A DNA stretch of 5,768 nt, taken from assembly GCA_031293105.1 (NCBI GenBank), contig JAUMSA010000057.1, positions 1 through 5,768 of the forward strand, given 5' to 3'. A program made the translations under genes and the position numbers. The DNA comes from Butyricicoccus sp. GTDB taxonomy: Bacteria > Bacillota > Clostridia > Oscillospirales > Butyricicoccaceae. Positions 1 to 4,995 of the stretch are shown one piece after another; within the stretch, counting starts at the first letter, position 1, and each line of letters opens with the position of its first letter. The notes beneath the pieces are model-generated. The model was not told where the DNA came from. It did no database searches and saw only the letters and a program-made list of their open reading frames with translations.

Positions 1-21
1 ATGTATCCGGTTCGAAATCAT
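1..21 (-). CDS. Possible start of a further gene downstream of coaE (partial, runs off window)
   Basis: An ATG at 21-19 on the minus strand overlaps the coaE stop codon as ATGA, the same junction style used between genes elsewhere in this window. Only seven codons (M-I-S-N-R-I-H) are visible before the edge, so no product can be named. The region before it has only a weak purine stretch (GGCAGGCG), not a good ribosome binding site. It would be the third gene of the sua5-coaE unit. The ATG may be chance. Confidence 0.25.
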
Positions 22-611
22 ACGCCGCAAATCGCCTGCCAGACCGCCTGCGCCTGGGCTTGTAAGTCCTCCGGGCTGCCGTCGTTTTGAATGACGAACC
101 GGCAGCGCGCCCGGTAAAAATCCGCGTCCGGCTGGCTGTCGATGCGGGCGCAGGCCGCTTCGCGTGTTAAGCCGTCCCGGGCCATGATGCGGGCAATCCG
201 TGTTTCACGTGAAGCAATCACCCCAATCACCGCGTCGCACAGCGTGTCCGCGCCGGTCTGAAACAGCGTGGGCGCATCGTAGAGGACGACCGGTTTGCCC
301 TGGGCTTGCAGCTCGGCAAACCGCTGCTCGGACGCCGCCCGGATATAGGGAAAGGTCAGGGCGTTTAGCTGCCGCAGCTTATCCGGGTCGGCAAACACGA
401 TGGACGCCAGCTTGGGGCGGTCTAAACCGCCGTCCGGCGTCAGAATGGGGCCAAATGCGTCCGCCAAGCTGTCCAGCATGGGGCGGCAGGTGTCGCACAG
501 CGTGCGGTAGACCGCATCCGCATCGACCGTGCCCGCGCCGAGCGCCACAAAGCTCTGCGATACCAGCGTTTTGCCCGCGCCCGAGCCGCCGGTCAGTCCG
601 ATGATCTTCAT
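18..611 (-). CDS. coaE: Dephospho-CoA kinase
   Basis: CoaE catalyses the last step of coenzyme A synthesis in the cytoplasm: ATP-dependent phosphorylation of the 3'-hydroxyl of the dephospho-CoA ribose. The 197-residue product has the family's usual length and order of motifs. The P-loop GGSGAGKT is at residues 8-15. DADAVYR at 30-36 contains the Asp expected as catalytic base. A YDAPTLF segment at 111-117 corresponds to the usual D-x-P-L-L-F-E region. The lid-like segment RIMARDGLTREAA is at 141-153, and the C-terminal nucleotide-binding motif IQNDGS is at 174-179. The start ATG has GGGGAGAGGG just upstream and lies 12 bases after the sua5 stop, so the two genes are probably cotranscribed. 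Two oddities: the usual His of the T-H-P/K-x-I motif reads T-F-P-Y-I (residue 87 is Phe), and the coding sequence contains a near-perfect parS site. The assignment is secure from the motifs. Confidence 0.96.
   Translation of the reverse strand: MKIIGLTGGSGAGKTLVSQSFVALGAGTVDADAVYRTLCDTCRPMLDSLADAFGPILTPDGGLDRPKLASIVFADPDKLRQLNALTFPYIRAASEQRFAELQAQGKPVVLYDAPTLFQTGADTLCDAVIGVIASRETRIARIMARDGLTREAACARIDSQPDADFYRARCRFVIQNDGSPEDLQAQAQAVWQAICGV
201..216. other. Candidate parS site (ParB/Spo0J binding) inside coaE
   Basis: The plus strand reads TGTTTCACGTGAAGCA. This matches the Firmicute parS consensus TGTTNCACGTGAAACA at 15 of 16 positions; the only difference is G for A at position 14. The palindromic core TTCACGTGAA is intact. 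On the coding strand it falls in coaE codons 133-137 (Ala-Ser-Arg-Glu-Thr), written GCT TCA CGT GAA ACA: five consecutive A/T-ending codons in a gene that mostly uses G/C-ending ones. That is what a constraint on the DNA beyond the protein would produce. ParB clamps loaded at parS recruit SMC and organise the origin region, and parS sites sit inside genes near the origin in other bacteria. ParB itself is not encoded here. I saw no second copy. Confidence 0.75.
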
Positions 612-623
612 AGCCCTCTCCCC

Positions 624-1652
624 TTACACGACGTTGATGACATGGAAGCCCGCCGCCTTTTTCAGCCGGTTGGCCACCGCCAACCCCAGGCCCTTATCGT
701 CCGGGCACTGGGCCCAGATCTCGCGCACATCGGTATCGTCAAACGCACGCAGCGCATCAAAGATGCGGCGTGCCTGGGTCTGCACATCGTCTGAAGAGCC
801 GATCACCCGCCGCTCGTGCATTTCAAACTGAAAGGCGCACTCGGAAAAACAGATGACGCCCGCATCCAGTCCGGCGTGTCGCGTGATATACGCCGCCGTG
901 CGTTCGGGGTCGCCGCAAACGACGGTCACCGGCGCTTTGGGCGCATAGTGGCGGTATTTCATGCCCGGCGCGGACACGCGCACATCGTCGCCGATCTTTT
1001 CGCGCAGCGCGCGGTCGACTTCGACCTCGCCCAGCACCTCGCGAAGCTGTTCGAGTGAAACGCCGCCCGGCCGCAGCAAGCGGGGCTTGTCCCCGGCCAG
1101 GGACACGACGGTCGACTCCACGCCCACGGCGCACGGCCCGCCTTCCAAAATGGCCGGAATCTTGCCGCCCAGGTCTTCCATCACATGGCTGGACGTGGTG
1201 GTCGATGGCCGGCCTGAGGTATTGGCCGACGGTGCAGCGAGCGGCACCCCGGCTTCGCGGATAAGCTCCTGCGCCACCGGATGGCTGGGCAGGCGGATGC
1301 CGACCGTATCCAGCCCGGCGGAAACCTCGTCCGGGATGCAATCGGCCTTGGGCAAAATCATGGTCAGCGGGCCCGGCCAAAAGCGAGATGCCAATTTCTC
1401 CGCGCTTTCGGGCACCGTCCGCGCCAAATCATACATCTGTTTCTGGTCGGCGATGTGGACGATGAGCGGATTGTCCTGCGGGCGGCCTTTGGCCGCAAAG
1501 ATCTTGGCCACCGCTTTGCCATCGAGCGCATTGGCCGCCAGGCCATACACCGTTTCGGTCGGCATCCCGACCACTTCACCCGCGCGCAACAATTCCGCCG
1601 CCTCAGTATAGGCCGTCCGGTCCTTGACCGGATCGAGCAATCGTGTAATCAA
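624..1652 (-). CDS. sua5: L-threonylcarbamoyladenylate synthase, Sua5 type
   Basis: This cytoplasmic enzyme makes threonylcarbamoyl-AMP from threonine, bicarbonate and ATP. TsaB/TsaD/TsaE then transfer the group to A37 of ANN-decoding tRNAs (t6A). With the start chosen here the product has 342 residues, typical of two-domain Sua5 rather than short TsaC. The YrdC domain spans about 12-200 and contains PTETVYGL (31-38), KGRP (55-58), PSAN (141-144) and GVEST (177-181). The linker SAPGMKYRHYAPK (227-239) is the Sua5 signature that closes over the active site. A Sua5 C-terminal domain runs to the end. The start is TTG at 1652, ten bases after GGAGG within AAGGAGG. The frame extends to a TTG at 1721, but that codon lies in the promoter -35 box and cannot be translated from that promoter. 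It heads the sua5-coaE unit. Confidence 0.95.
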   Translation of the reverse strand: MITRLLDPVKDRTAYTEAAELLRAGEVVGMPTETVYGLAANALDGKAVAKIFAAKGRPQDNPLIVHIADQKQMYDLARTVPESAEKLASRFWPGPLTMILPKADCIPDEVSAGLDTVGIRLPSHPVAQELIREAGVPLAAPSANTSGRPSTTTSSHVMEDLGGKIPAILEGGPCAVGVESTVVSLAGDKPRLLRPGGVSLEQLREVLGEVEVDRALREKIGDDVRVSAPGMKYRHYAPKAPVTVVCGDPERTAAYITRHAGLDAGVICFSECAFQFEMHERRVIGSSDDVQTQARRIFDALRAFDDTDVREIWAQCPDDKGLGLAVANRLKKAAGFHVINVV

Positions 1653-1692
1653 TAGTATCTTTCCTCCTTGCCGGACCGTATTCTCCTTCTTT

Positions 1693-1721
1693 ATTATACC
1701 GCCCCGCGGGGCGCGCGTCAA
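1693..1721 (-). promoter_or_regulatory. Promoter of sua5-coaE (sigma-A type)
   Basis: On the minus strand, TTGACG (1721-1716, five of six to consensus) is followed after exactly 17 bases by TATAAT (1698-1693, perfect). Transcription should begin near 1686 and give a leader of about 34 bases containing the AAGGAGG that serves the TTG start at 1652. The 17-base spacer is almost filled by a perfect GC palindrome at 1700-1713. Confidence 0.85.
1700..1713. repeat. 14-bp perfect palindrome between -35 and -10 of the sua5 promoter
   Basis: CGCCCCGCGGGGCG is fully self-complementary and sits inside the 17-base spacer of the sua5 promoter. Its position suits a repressor operator, but no matching regulator is in the window. 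It has no U-tract on either side, so it is not an intrinsic terminator. A chance palindrome is possible in GC-rich DNA. Confidence 0.5.
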
Positions 1722-1741
1722 AAGTTTCGCCCAAATACAGC

Positions 1742-1770
1742 TTTACCTGCCTGCTGAATCGGGCTATAAT
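1742..1770 (+). promoter_or_regulatory. Promoter of the GspF-like operon
   Basis: TTTACC (1742-1747) and a perfect TATAAT (1765-1770) are separated by 17 bases. Transcription would begin near 1777, giving a short leader that contains AAGGAGG (1794-1800) before the ATG at 1809. The -35 boxes of this promoter and the divergent sua5 promoter are only about 20 bases apart, so binding at one could affect the other. Confidence 0.75.
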
Positions 1771-1808
1771 AAAAAAGAATGAATTGTTTGCGAAAGGAGG
1801 GCGTGCGC

Positions 1809-2828
1809 ATGCTGCGAAAAAAGAAGCGGGAACGGCTGTTGTCGACCGATACCTTGGACGAATTTTGCCAGGATGCAGGCCATTATCTGCGGCGCGGGCA
1901 TACGCTGAGCGAATGCTTTGCCGCCATGGCGGCGCGCGCCACCGGCGCCAGCGAAGAACGGCTGTATTTGGAGCTTCGCACCGGCGTGCGTACCGGCGCG
2001 CTGGCAGCTGCCATGCGCAAAACCGGCGCCTTCCCCGAATATATGGTCGACCTCATCGACCTGGGCGAACAGGACGGCTGCCTGGAGGAGACCTTCGCCA
2101 GCTTGTCGTCCTATTTTGAACGCGAACGGGCGGCCAACGAGAGCCTGCGCGGCCGCGCGGCCTATCCGGCCGTCATGGCGGCGCTGTCGACCGCCATCTT
2201 AATTATTACGGCCGGGTTCGTCCTGCCCCTGTTTGCCGACCAGTTTTCCGCCTTAGGGCTGTCCTTCTCCCCCTTTGCCCGCTGGGCTATGCGGGCCGGC
2301 CGCTGGCTGGCCGGTATCGCCGGGGTGCTGCTGACCGGGGCGGTCTTTGCCGGGGTGCTGCTCTGGCTGCTGCTGCAAAACCGCAGCATGCACTTTTTCC
2401 GCAAGACCCTGCTGGCCCGCAAGCTGGCCGCCGCCCAGTTTACCGCGGCGTTAGCCTTATTTTGCCGCTGCGGCAAGGACGACCGTGACGCCGTCCGGCT
2501 GGCCGCCTTTCTGACCAAGCATCCGGAGATCGATCAGGCGGCCGCACAGATGCAGGACCGTCTGGCCGCGGACGACTCCCTCCCCCAGGCGCTGGCTCAA
2601 AGCGGTCTGGTTTCGGGTGCAGCGCTCAGCCGCCTGCGTTCGGCCGGACGCCCGGCCTTCATCCTGGATGAAGCCGCGGCCCGGCTGGCGGTCGATACCG
2701 CGACCCGTATGGACCGTCTGCTCGTGCGGCTGGAACCCATCATCGTGCTGGCGCTGAGCGTATCGGCGGGCGCGATCTTGTTGTCGGTCATGCTGCCGCT
2801 GCTCGGCGGTCTGGCCTCTATGGCGTGA
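1809..2828 (+). CDS. GspF/PilC-family inner-membrane platform protein (type II secretion/type IV pilus-like)
   Basis: Proteins of this family form the membrane platform that couples a cytoplasmic ATPase to assembly of pilin or pseudopilin filaments. The 339-residue product has the expected two-repeat layout. The first cytoplasmic helical domain is at about 15-118, with a GEQDGCLEE segment (86-94) like the family G-E-x-x-G-x-L motif. Membrane segments follow at about 119-145 and 166-190. The second helical domain is at about 205-305, and a last membrane segment is at about 307-333. The second domain is the more divergent. The start ATG at 1809 has AAGGAGG eight bases upstream. An in-frame ATG at 1779 lies at the predicted transcription start without a ribosome binding site and is rejected. 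It is the first gene of the operon. In most such operons a GspE-type ATPase comes before it; here the neighbour is divergent sua5, so any ATPase must be encoded elsewhere. Confidence 0.88.
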   Translation: MLRKKKRERLLSTDTLDEFCQDAGHYLRRGHTLSECFAAMAARATGASEERLYLELRTGVRTGALAAAMRKTGAFPEYMVDLIDLGEQDGCLEETFASLSSYFERERAANESLRGRAAYPAVMAALSTAILIITAGFVLPLFADQFSALGLSFSPFARWAMRAGRWLAGIAGVLLTGAVFAGVLLWLLLQNRSMHFFRKTLLARKLAAAQFTAALALFCRCGKDDRDAVRLAAFLTKHPEIDQAAAQMQDRLAADDSLPQALAQSGLVSGAALSRLRSAGRPAFILDEAAARLAVDTATRMDRLLVRLEPIIVLALSVSAGAILLSVMLPLLGGLASMA

Positions 2829-2837
2829 GGTGGAACT

Positions 2838-3143
2838 ATGAAAAGCATCCTCAAAAGCCTGGTCACGGCGCTTTTGATCGTGGCCATTTTCTTTTTTGGC
2901 GTCCAATACATCGACGACTGGATGGCGCAGGAAAGCCGCCAAGCGCTCGAGCAGGAACTTGAGCAGGCGGCCGAGCACTGTTATGCGGTCGAAGGCCGCT
3001 ATCCGCCCGACCTGGATTATCTGGAAGAACATTATGGCATTCGCACCGACCACCGGCGCTTTTCGGTCGAATATCGCCGGGTAGCGCCCGACCGCGCGCC
3101 CGAGATCACGGTCAAACAGGATAAAGGGGGTGCGTGGGCATGA
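2838..3143 (+). CDS. Small single-pass membrane protein, pilin-like, function unknown
   Basis: This 101-residue protein has a short basic N-terminus (MKSILK), one membrane segment at about 7-24, a charged helical stretch rich in Glu/Gln (about 29-47), and a soluble C-terminus. The segment CYAVEGRYPPDLDYLEEHYGI (48-68) resembles the region after the N-terminal helix in pseudopilins and type IV pilins, where Y-x-x-x-x-G-x-Y-P-x-x-L is common. The prepilin-peptidase signature (Gly before Phe, then Glu at +5) is absent, so it is probably not processed as a pilin. It begins nine bases after the GspF-like gene, with GAGGTGG as ribosome binding site, and its end overlaps the next start. I infer a minor-pilin-like or assembly role from fold hints and context only. 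Confidence 0.75.
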   Translation: MKSILKSLVTALLIVAIFFFGVQYIDDWMAQESRQALEQELEQAAEHCYAVEGRYPPDLDYLEEHYGIRTDHRRFSVEYRRVAPDRAPEITVKQDKGGAWA

Positions 3144-3610
3144 AGTGGACCGCCCTCACCCGCCATCGCGCGGGCACGACCTTTGTTTTGGTGTTTTTCC
3201 TGGTCTTTTTGGTGCTGAGCGGCATACTGGCGCTGGAAGCCGTGCGGGTGTATGAGGGCATCGACGCCCGCGCGACCGATACCCATACCCGTTCGGTACC
3301 GCTCGATTATCTGGCCGGGGCGGCCCGCCGCGCCGATGCGCAGGGCGGCGTGGAGATTGTCACCCTATCCGACGATACCACCGCGCTTTTGGCCCGCGAA
3401 AACGGCATTGATTGGCTGTATTTCTGCCGCGATGGCTATTTATACAAGCAAAACTCGGCCAAGAACGTCGCTACCGCTGAGCGGCTGTGCACAGCCGGTT
3501 CGCTGCGGTTGCGCTTGGTCGGCGGCCTCATCCGCGCCGATTACGTCGCGCCCGACGGCGGCCGGGAGACGTTATTCCTGTCCCCGCGCACGACAGGAGG
3601 TGCCCCATGA
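3140..3610 (+). CDS. Membrane-anchored protein resembling DUF4860 proteins, function unknown
   Basis: The 156-residue product has a short cytoplasmic N-terminus, one strong membrane segment (about 13-35, rich in F, L and V) and an extracytoplasmic domain of about 120 residues with alternating strand-like segments (VEIVTL, DWLYFCRDGYLYK, LRLRLV, ETLFLS). The order of elements, including S-x-x-L-x-Y-L-A-x-x-x-R near 52-63, recalls DUF4860 proteins found with GspF-like genes in Clostridia. This is from memory and needs a profile search. The ATG at 3140 overlaps the preceding stop as ATGA and lies nine bases after AAAGGGGG. A GTG at 3134 is in frame but only three bases from that site. The ATGA overlap implies translational coupling to the gene before it. 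Confidence 0.75.
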   Translation: MKWTALTRHRAGTTFVLVFFLVFLVLSGILALEAVRVYEGIDARATDTHTRSVPLDYLAGAARRADAQGGVEIVTLSDDTTALLARENGIDWLYFCRDGYLYKQNSAKNVATAERLCTAGSLRLRLVGGLIRADYVAPDGGRETLFLSPRTTGGAP

Positions 3611-4050
3611 AACATTTGAGCCGAACCCGTCTGTTTCTGCTCGAAATGCTGGTCAATCTGTTCGTGTTCTGCGTGGGCGCGGCCATCTGCCTGATGGCCC
3701 TGTCGCACGCCTATTCACTCAGCGCGAACAGCCGGGTATCCACCCAGGCGCAGCGGGTGGTGCAGAATGCCGCGATGGCCTTCCGGGCCACGGACGGCGA
3801 ACTATCCCAAATGCCCAGCCTGTTGTCCGGCCGCATGCAGGACGATGTGCTGCACATCTGGTACAGCCAGGATTGGCAGCCGGTCGCCGAAGCCGATGGC
3901 ATCTACTGCCTGACCATCTCGGTCAAGCCGCTGGAAAACCATGTGCGCCAGGCAAACATCACCGTTTCGCCGGTGCAAGGCGGCCAACCGGTGGCCGAAC
4001 TGAGCGTATGTGAATACACCGGCCCGGCGCTCAAGGAGGCGGACGGATGA
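3607..4050 (+). CDS. Pseudopilin-like single-pass membrane protein, function unknown
   Basis: The 147-residue protein starts MKHLSRTRLFLLEMLVN, then continues as a membrane helix to about residue 32 and a soluble domain. The Glu at 13 within an otherwise hydrophobic helix is reminiscent of Glu+5 of type IV pilins. Counting back, the residue before the would-be mature N-terminus is Arg8 instead of the Gly that prepilin peptidase needs, so classical processing is not expected. The soluble part has strand-like segments (VLHIWYS, IYCLTISVKPL, ITVSPV, AELSVCEY) and a helix at about 44-61. AGGAGGT lies five bases before the ATG, which overlaps the previous stop as ATGA. The frame is open for 40 codons further upstream, but that part overlaps the preceding gene and lacks the membrane start. 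A clostridial family beginning L-F-L-L-E-L in similar operons is known to me, without assigned function. Confidence 0.78.
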   Translation: MKHLSRTRLFLLEMLVNLFVFCVGAAICLMALSHAYSLSANSRVSTQAQRVVQNAAMAFRATDGELSQMPSLLSGRMQDDVLHIWYSQDWQPVAEADGIYCLTISVKPLENHVRQANITVSPVQGGQPVAELSVCEYTGPALKEADG

Positions 4051-4460
4051 AAAAGAGAAAAAGCAGTTTGGCGGTCGGGTTCCCGACCATTGTGAATATT
4101 CTGGTGCTGCTGGTGTTCGCCTGCGTGTCCATGCTGTCCCTCAGCCGCGCGCAGGCCGACCACATGGTGGCTTCCCACTCCTGGGATGTGACCTACGATT
4201 ATTTTGCTGCCGACCAGCAGGCGCAAACGCTGCTCGGCACCCTGGAACCGGCTGCCGCGCTCGAGCCCCGGCTGGCCGGGGTGGAAATGGAATCCCTGCT
4301 CAATGAGCAGGGCATCGCCGCCCGGTATGACCCGGACAGCCAGGTCTTTTCGTTCACCCTCCCGGCCGGGGAAGCCGGTACGCTGTCGGTAGCCCTGCAT
4401 CTGATCGGGGCCGGTTCGTACGAAATCCTATCCTGGCAGCTTGTCCCCTACGAAACCTGA
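4047..4460 (+). CDS. Small membrane-anchored protein at the end of the GspF-like operon, function unknown
   Basis: The 137-residue product has a strongly basic start (MKKRK), a membrane segment at about 13-34, and then S-R-A-Q-A-D followed by a helical stretch (about 46-75) and a small C-terminal domain with likely strands (VFSFTL, LSVALHLI, YEILSWQLV). Similar last-in-operon proteins with an A-Q-A-D after the helix and a tyrosine/Ala-rich following helix occur beside GspF-like genes in Clostridia, as I recall. A Gly-Phe pair sits at 11-12, as in prepilin cleavage sites, but position +5 is Val, not Glu. AAGGAGG lies seven bases before the ATG, which overlaps the preceding stop as ATGA. A terminator follows directly. 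Confidence 0.75.
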   Translation: MKKRKSSLAVGFPTIVNILVLLVFACVSMLSLSRAQADHMVASHSWDVTYDYFAADQQAQTLLGTLEPAAALEPRLAGVEMESLLNEQGIAARYDPDSQVFSFTLPAGEAGTLSVALHLIGAGSYEILSWQLVPYET

Positions 4461-4463
4461 TGC

Positions 4464-4497
4464 AAAAGCGGAACGCCAATTCGTGCGTTCCGTTTTT
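4464..4497 (+). terminator. Intrinsic terminator of the GspF-like operon
   Basis: Starting nine bases after the last gene's stop begins, CGGAACGC (4469-4476) pairs perfectly with GCGTTCCG (4485-4492) around an eight-base loop. TTTTT follows. The A-run before the stem can extend pairing with the T-run. This separates the operon from the DnaA-box region. Confidence 0.88.
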
Positions 4498-4569
4498 ATT
4501 TGGCTGTAATATTTTTTATCCACATTCCAAATCGTATTATCCACAGGGTTGTCCACATTCATTGAGGCA

Positions 4570-4630
4570 GAAAATATCAACGAATCGTAATTTTTAAACT
4601 ATAAATTGCAATTCGTATTTTTCTAATGCA
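4570..4630. other. AT-rich stretch within the DnaA-box cluster, candidate unwinding element
   Basis: About 60 bases of mostly A and T follow the left trio of DnaA boxes after a short GC-richer patch (GAGGC). They include TTTTTAAACTATAAATT at 4591-4607. ACGAAT (4580-4585) and ATTCGT (4611-4616) form inverted arms around it. The order of boxes, short GC patch, then AT-rich DNA is that of a basal unwinding system. I could not recognise a clear DnaA-trio series, so the role is inferred from composition and position. Confidence 0.5.
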
Positions 4631-4810
4631 TCAGTTTTCCACTATCCCCACAGTTTTATCCACAGTAGATATTACGTATTGTAGGATTTTTCGGTGGTCT
4701 TTCGGCAAAATGCTGACGTTTTTCGTCGAATCATCCACAAAGCGTCCCCTTCTTGTGGATAAATCTGAGGAAAAGTGGATAACTCCTGTGTATAAAACTG
4801 TGGACATGTT

Positions 4811-4827
4811 GATAACTGTAAGTTATC
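4811..4827. repeat. Inverted repeat at the right end of the DnaA-box array
   Basis: GATAACT and AGTTATC are perfect 7-base inverted arms around GTA. The left arm shares GATAA with the last minus-oriented degenerate DnaA box. It lacks the GC content and T-run of a terminator. It could be a protein-binding site marking the edge of the array. Confidence 0.4.
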
Positions 4828-4995
4828 ATCCAAAAAAACCCCGCTGATTCCGCGCTTTGGCGAATACAAAATGTAATGCATGCCTTGCAAATATTCCCAT
4901 GACATTTTGTGCATGATTTGTGCCACTTGTGGGAAGTTTATACCGTGCGATGGTTTGCGCCATCGAAAAAAAAAGCGGCAAAGGAGCGGCAAGGT
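4828..4995 (+). promoter_or_regulatory. Upstream region and leader of tepA
   Basis: This stretch holds no gene. No convincing -35/-10 pair is visible; the best partial matches are TGTAAT at 4872-4877 and TATACC at 4939-4944, neither with a good -35. At 4948-4965, CGATGG and CCATCG form a 6-base hairpin around TTTGCG, followed by nine A residues and then the ribosome binding site AAAGGAG (4980-4986). On the plus strand the hairpin lacks a T-run, so it is not a terminator in the direction of tepA. It could affect translation initiation or mRNA stability. Confidence 0.35.

Larger units (their letters stand above)
4516..4827. other. DnaA-box cluster, candidate replication origin (oriC)
   Basis: This non-coding, AT-rich stretch holds at least five boxes matching TTATNCACA. 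TTATCCACA is exact at 4516-4524, 4537-4545 and 4656-4664 on the plus strand and at 4762-4754 on the minus strand; TTATACACA is at 4795-4787 on the minus strand. One-mismatch copies are at 4549-4557 (TTGTCCACA) and 4731-4739 (TCATCCACA) on plus, and at 4782-4774 (TTATCCACT) and 4815-4807 (TTATCAACA) on minus. A two-mismatch copy is at 4807-4799. All plus-oriented boxes lie left of 4740 and all minus-oriented ones right of it, so the array converges. The first two starts are 21 bases apart, two helical turns, and the third follows 12 bases later. Ten boxes in about 310 bases is origin-like density. Alternatives are a DnaA-titration site or a DnaA-controlled promoter. dnaA and dnaN are not in the window. 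Confidence 0.8.

Noticed and set aside
823..1611. Several 70-216-codon frames overlapping sua5 on both strands
   Set aside because: They are other-frame readings of the YrdC and linker region; the Sua5 frame carries all family motifs.
2457..3053. 198-codon minus-strand frame opposite the GspF-like gene and its neighbour
   Set aside because: It is antisense to two genes with good ribosome binding sites and has no recognisable domain; composition is Gln/Arg/His-rich as in shadow frames.
3252..4013. 253-codon plus-strand frame overlapping two operon genes
   Set aside because: It is Arg/Pro/Gly-rich, spans the ATGA junction of the real genes, and has no ribosome binding site.
4064..4130. Possible lipobox (V-F-A-C) in the last operon protein
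   Set aside because: The Cys is in the middle of the membrane helix (residue 26) and followed by more hydrophobic residues, unlike a lipoprotein signal peptide.
4626..4847. 73-codon plus-strand open frame inside the DnaA-box region
   Set aside because: Its codons are mostly DnaA boxes and AT-rich filler, there is no ribosome binding site before the ATG, and the translation resembles no family I know.
4831..4860. T-run on the minus strand (complement of AAAAAAA at 4832) as a possible reverse terminator
   Set aside because: The GC-rich sequence before it (GCGCGGAATCAGCGGGG) does not form a stable stem, and no minus-strand gene reads into it.
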